The translations under genes and the position numbers were made by a program. From positions 1-64,000 of the forward strand of contig CAMZCM010000007.1 in the NCBI GenBank assembly GCA_947305005.1: DNA of 64,000 nt, written 5' to 3'. Of this stretch, positions 63,118 to 64,000 are shown one piece after another (positions within the stretch are counted from its first letter, which is position 1; each line of letters starts with the position of its first letter). This DNA is from an uncultured Prevotellaceae bacterium. Lineage in GTDB: Bacteria; Bacteroidota; Bacteroidia; Bacteroidales; Bacteroidaceae. The notes beneath the pieces were generated by a model that did not search any database, was not told the origin of the DNA, and saw only the letters and a program-made list of their open reading frames with translations.

Positions 63118-63876
63118 TTAGTCAGCTAACTTTGCCTTGATGAACTCACGGTTCAGACGAGCGATGTTGGCGATGGTCTCGTTCTTCGGGCACACAGCCT
63201 CGCAAGCGCGGGTATTGGTGCAGTTACCGAAGCCGAGCTCATCCATCTTAGCGACCATTGCCTTAGCACGCTTAGCAGCCTCCGGACGACCTTGCGGCAA
63301 CAAGGCAAGCTGAGAGACCTTAGAGCTGACAAAGAGCATGGCTGAGCCGTTCTTACAAGCAGCTACGCAGGCACCGCAACCGATGCAGCTGGCGCAGTCC
63401 ATTGCCTCGTCGGCATCCTGCTTAGGAATCAGGATAGCGTTGGCATCCTGAGCCTGGCCTGTGCGGATGGTGGTGTAGCCACCGGCCTGAATGATCTTGT
63501 CGAAAGCAGAGCGATCGACCATGCAGTCCTTGATAACGGGGAAACCTGCAGAGCGCCAAGGCTCAACGGTAATGGTCTCGCCATCCTTGAACTTACGCAT
63601 ATAAAGCTGGCAGGTGGTAGCACCGCGCAGGGTCTTGCCGTGAGGCGTACCGTTGATGTAGAGCGAACACATACCGCAGATACCTTCGCGGCAGTCGTGG
63701 TCAAACACGAAAGGCTCCTTGCCCTCGCCGATAAGCTCCTCGTTCATAATGTCGAGGGCCTCGAGGAACGAGGTATCGTCAGGAATATTCTTCAGCACAT
63801 GAGTGTCGAAGTGGCCCTTCTCCTTGGGCCCGTTCTGTTTCCAGAACTTTATGGTAACAGTGAGATTCTTAGCCAT
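63118..63876 (-). CDS. frdB: Fumarate reductase/succinate dehydrogenase iron-sulfur subunit
   Basis: Electron-transfer subunit of the membrane QFR/SQR complex, 252 aa. The [2Fe-2S] ligands are in [21 protein letters not shown] with DHDC ahead of it, and the [4Fe-4S]/[3Fe-4S] ligands in [20 protein letters not shown] and [14 protein letters not shown]. It begins 5 nt after the frdA stop, so subunits are translated in order, and the hairpin at 63061 ends the operon. Confidence 0.95.
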   Translation of the reverse strand: MAKNLTVTIKFWKQNGPKEKGHFDTHVLKNIPDDTSFLEALDIMNEELIGEGKEPFVFDHDCREGICGMCSLYINGTPHGKTLRGATTCQLYMRKFKDGETITVEPWRSAGFPVIKDCMVDRSAFDKIIQAGGYTTIRTGQAQDANAILIPKQDADEAMDCASCIGCGACVAACKNGSAMLFVSSKVSQLALLPQGRPEAAKRAKAMVAKMDELGFGNCTNTRACEAVCPKNETIANIARLNREFIKAKLAD

Positions 63877-63881
63877 GATGT

Positions 63882-64000
63882 TTAGTTCTTGTAGTTACGG
63901 GTTTGTACCTTGATTGCCTCATACTCTAGGGGCTCCTTGATGAGCTCAGGATCCTTGTCGGCACCCTGATACTCCCAGCAACCAACATAGAAGTAGTTCT
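63882..64000 (-). CDS. frdA: Fumarate reductase flavoprotein subunit, C-terminal end (partial)
   Basis: The last 39 codons of a minus-strand gene that continues beyond the window: [20 protein letters not shown] and [18 protein letters not shown] before TAA at 63882-63884. The position directly before frdB and the ending fit the FAD subunit of fumarate reductase in Bacteroidota. The rest cannot be assessed. Confidence 0.88.
   Translation of the reverse strand, partial: NYFYVGCWEYQGADKDPELIKEPLEYEAIKVQTRNYKN

Overview
The window looks like a chromosome segment of a Bacteroidota bacterium of the Prevotella/Bacteroides type. The evidence is the repeated TTTG...TAnnTTTG promoter pattern, start codons only a few bases after the -7 box, weak Shine-Dalgarno signals, and typical families: GH95 glycosidases, a TonB-terminated M56 antirepressor, BspA-like leucine-rich repeats, Prevotella-style C-terminal sorting tails and a fumarate reductase operon. 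No rRNA or CRISPR array is present; there is one tRNA (Leu, CAA).

Layout. 1-8.6 kb: housekeeping genes (cysK, a YqaA-like membrane protein, a membrane protein of unknown function, purD, a DPP-IV-type peptidase, an RlmL-like methyltransferase, serine acetyltransferase). 8.7-18.2 kb: a sugar cluster (GH95 glycosidase, aldo-keto reductase, FucP-type transporter, mutarotase, zinc dehydrogenase, tagaturonate reductase, altronate dehydratase). Together these read best as an L-galactose route to 2-keto-3-deoxygluconate. 18.2-24.3 kb: DUF4250, U32 peptidase, dusB, a second GH95 gene frameshifted at an 11-G run, an SDR and a truncated membrane peptide. 24.4-28.6 kb: a REP-associated (RAYT) transposase, a BlaR1/BlaI-like pair and a DUF2147 protein. 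28.8-43.7 kb: an ECF sigma operon, a TlpA-like protein, mutS, a flippase-phosphatase-SpmAB-like operon, NfeD/flotillin and a leucine-rich repeat protein.

43.8-54.0 kb is the most unusual part. A family of non-coding repeats with 26-bp inverted ends (CACCGCAAAGACGC type) separates a PDDEXK nuclease (DUF1016), a very large secreted protein with a small companion peptide, a GxxExxY protein and two toxin-antitoxin pairs. The two toxin-antitoxin pairs are unrelated but sit between nearly identical upstream (189 bp) and downstream (364 bp) flanks, so cargo appears to have been exchanged inside a fixed frame. A structured leader or small RNA with its own promoter and terminator precedes the large secreted protein.

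54.2-59.5 kb is an operon for 3-keto-glycoside processing (two DUF1080 hydrolases, two Gfo/Idh/MocA oxidoreductases, one sugar isomerase/epimerase-like protein). 59.7-64 kb holds tRNA-Leu, metY, a DUF6250-like protein, a Sel1/TonB protein and the start of the fumarate reductase operon (frdB and the end of frdA).

A recurring theme is small repeats that intrude into genes: GTGAAAA heptamers inside altronate dehydratase and between the sigma factor and its neighbour, REP-like palindromes inside the M56 gene and the RAYT gene, and a palindromic 26-bp unit inside the DUF1016 nuclease.
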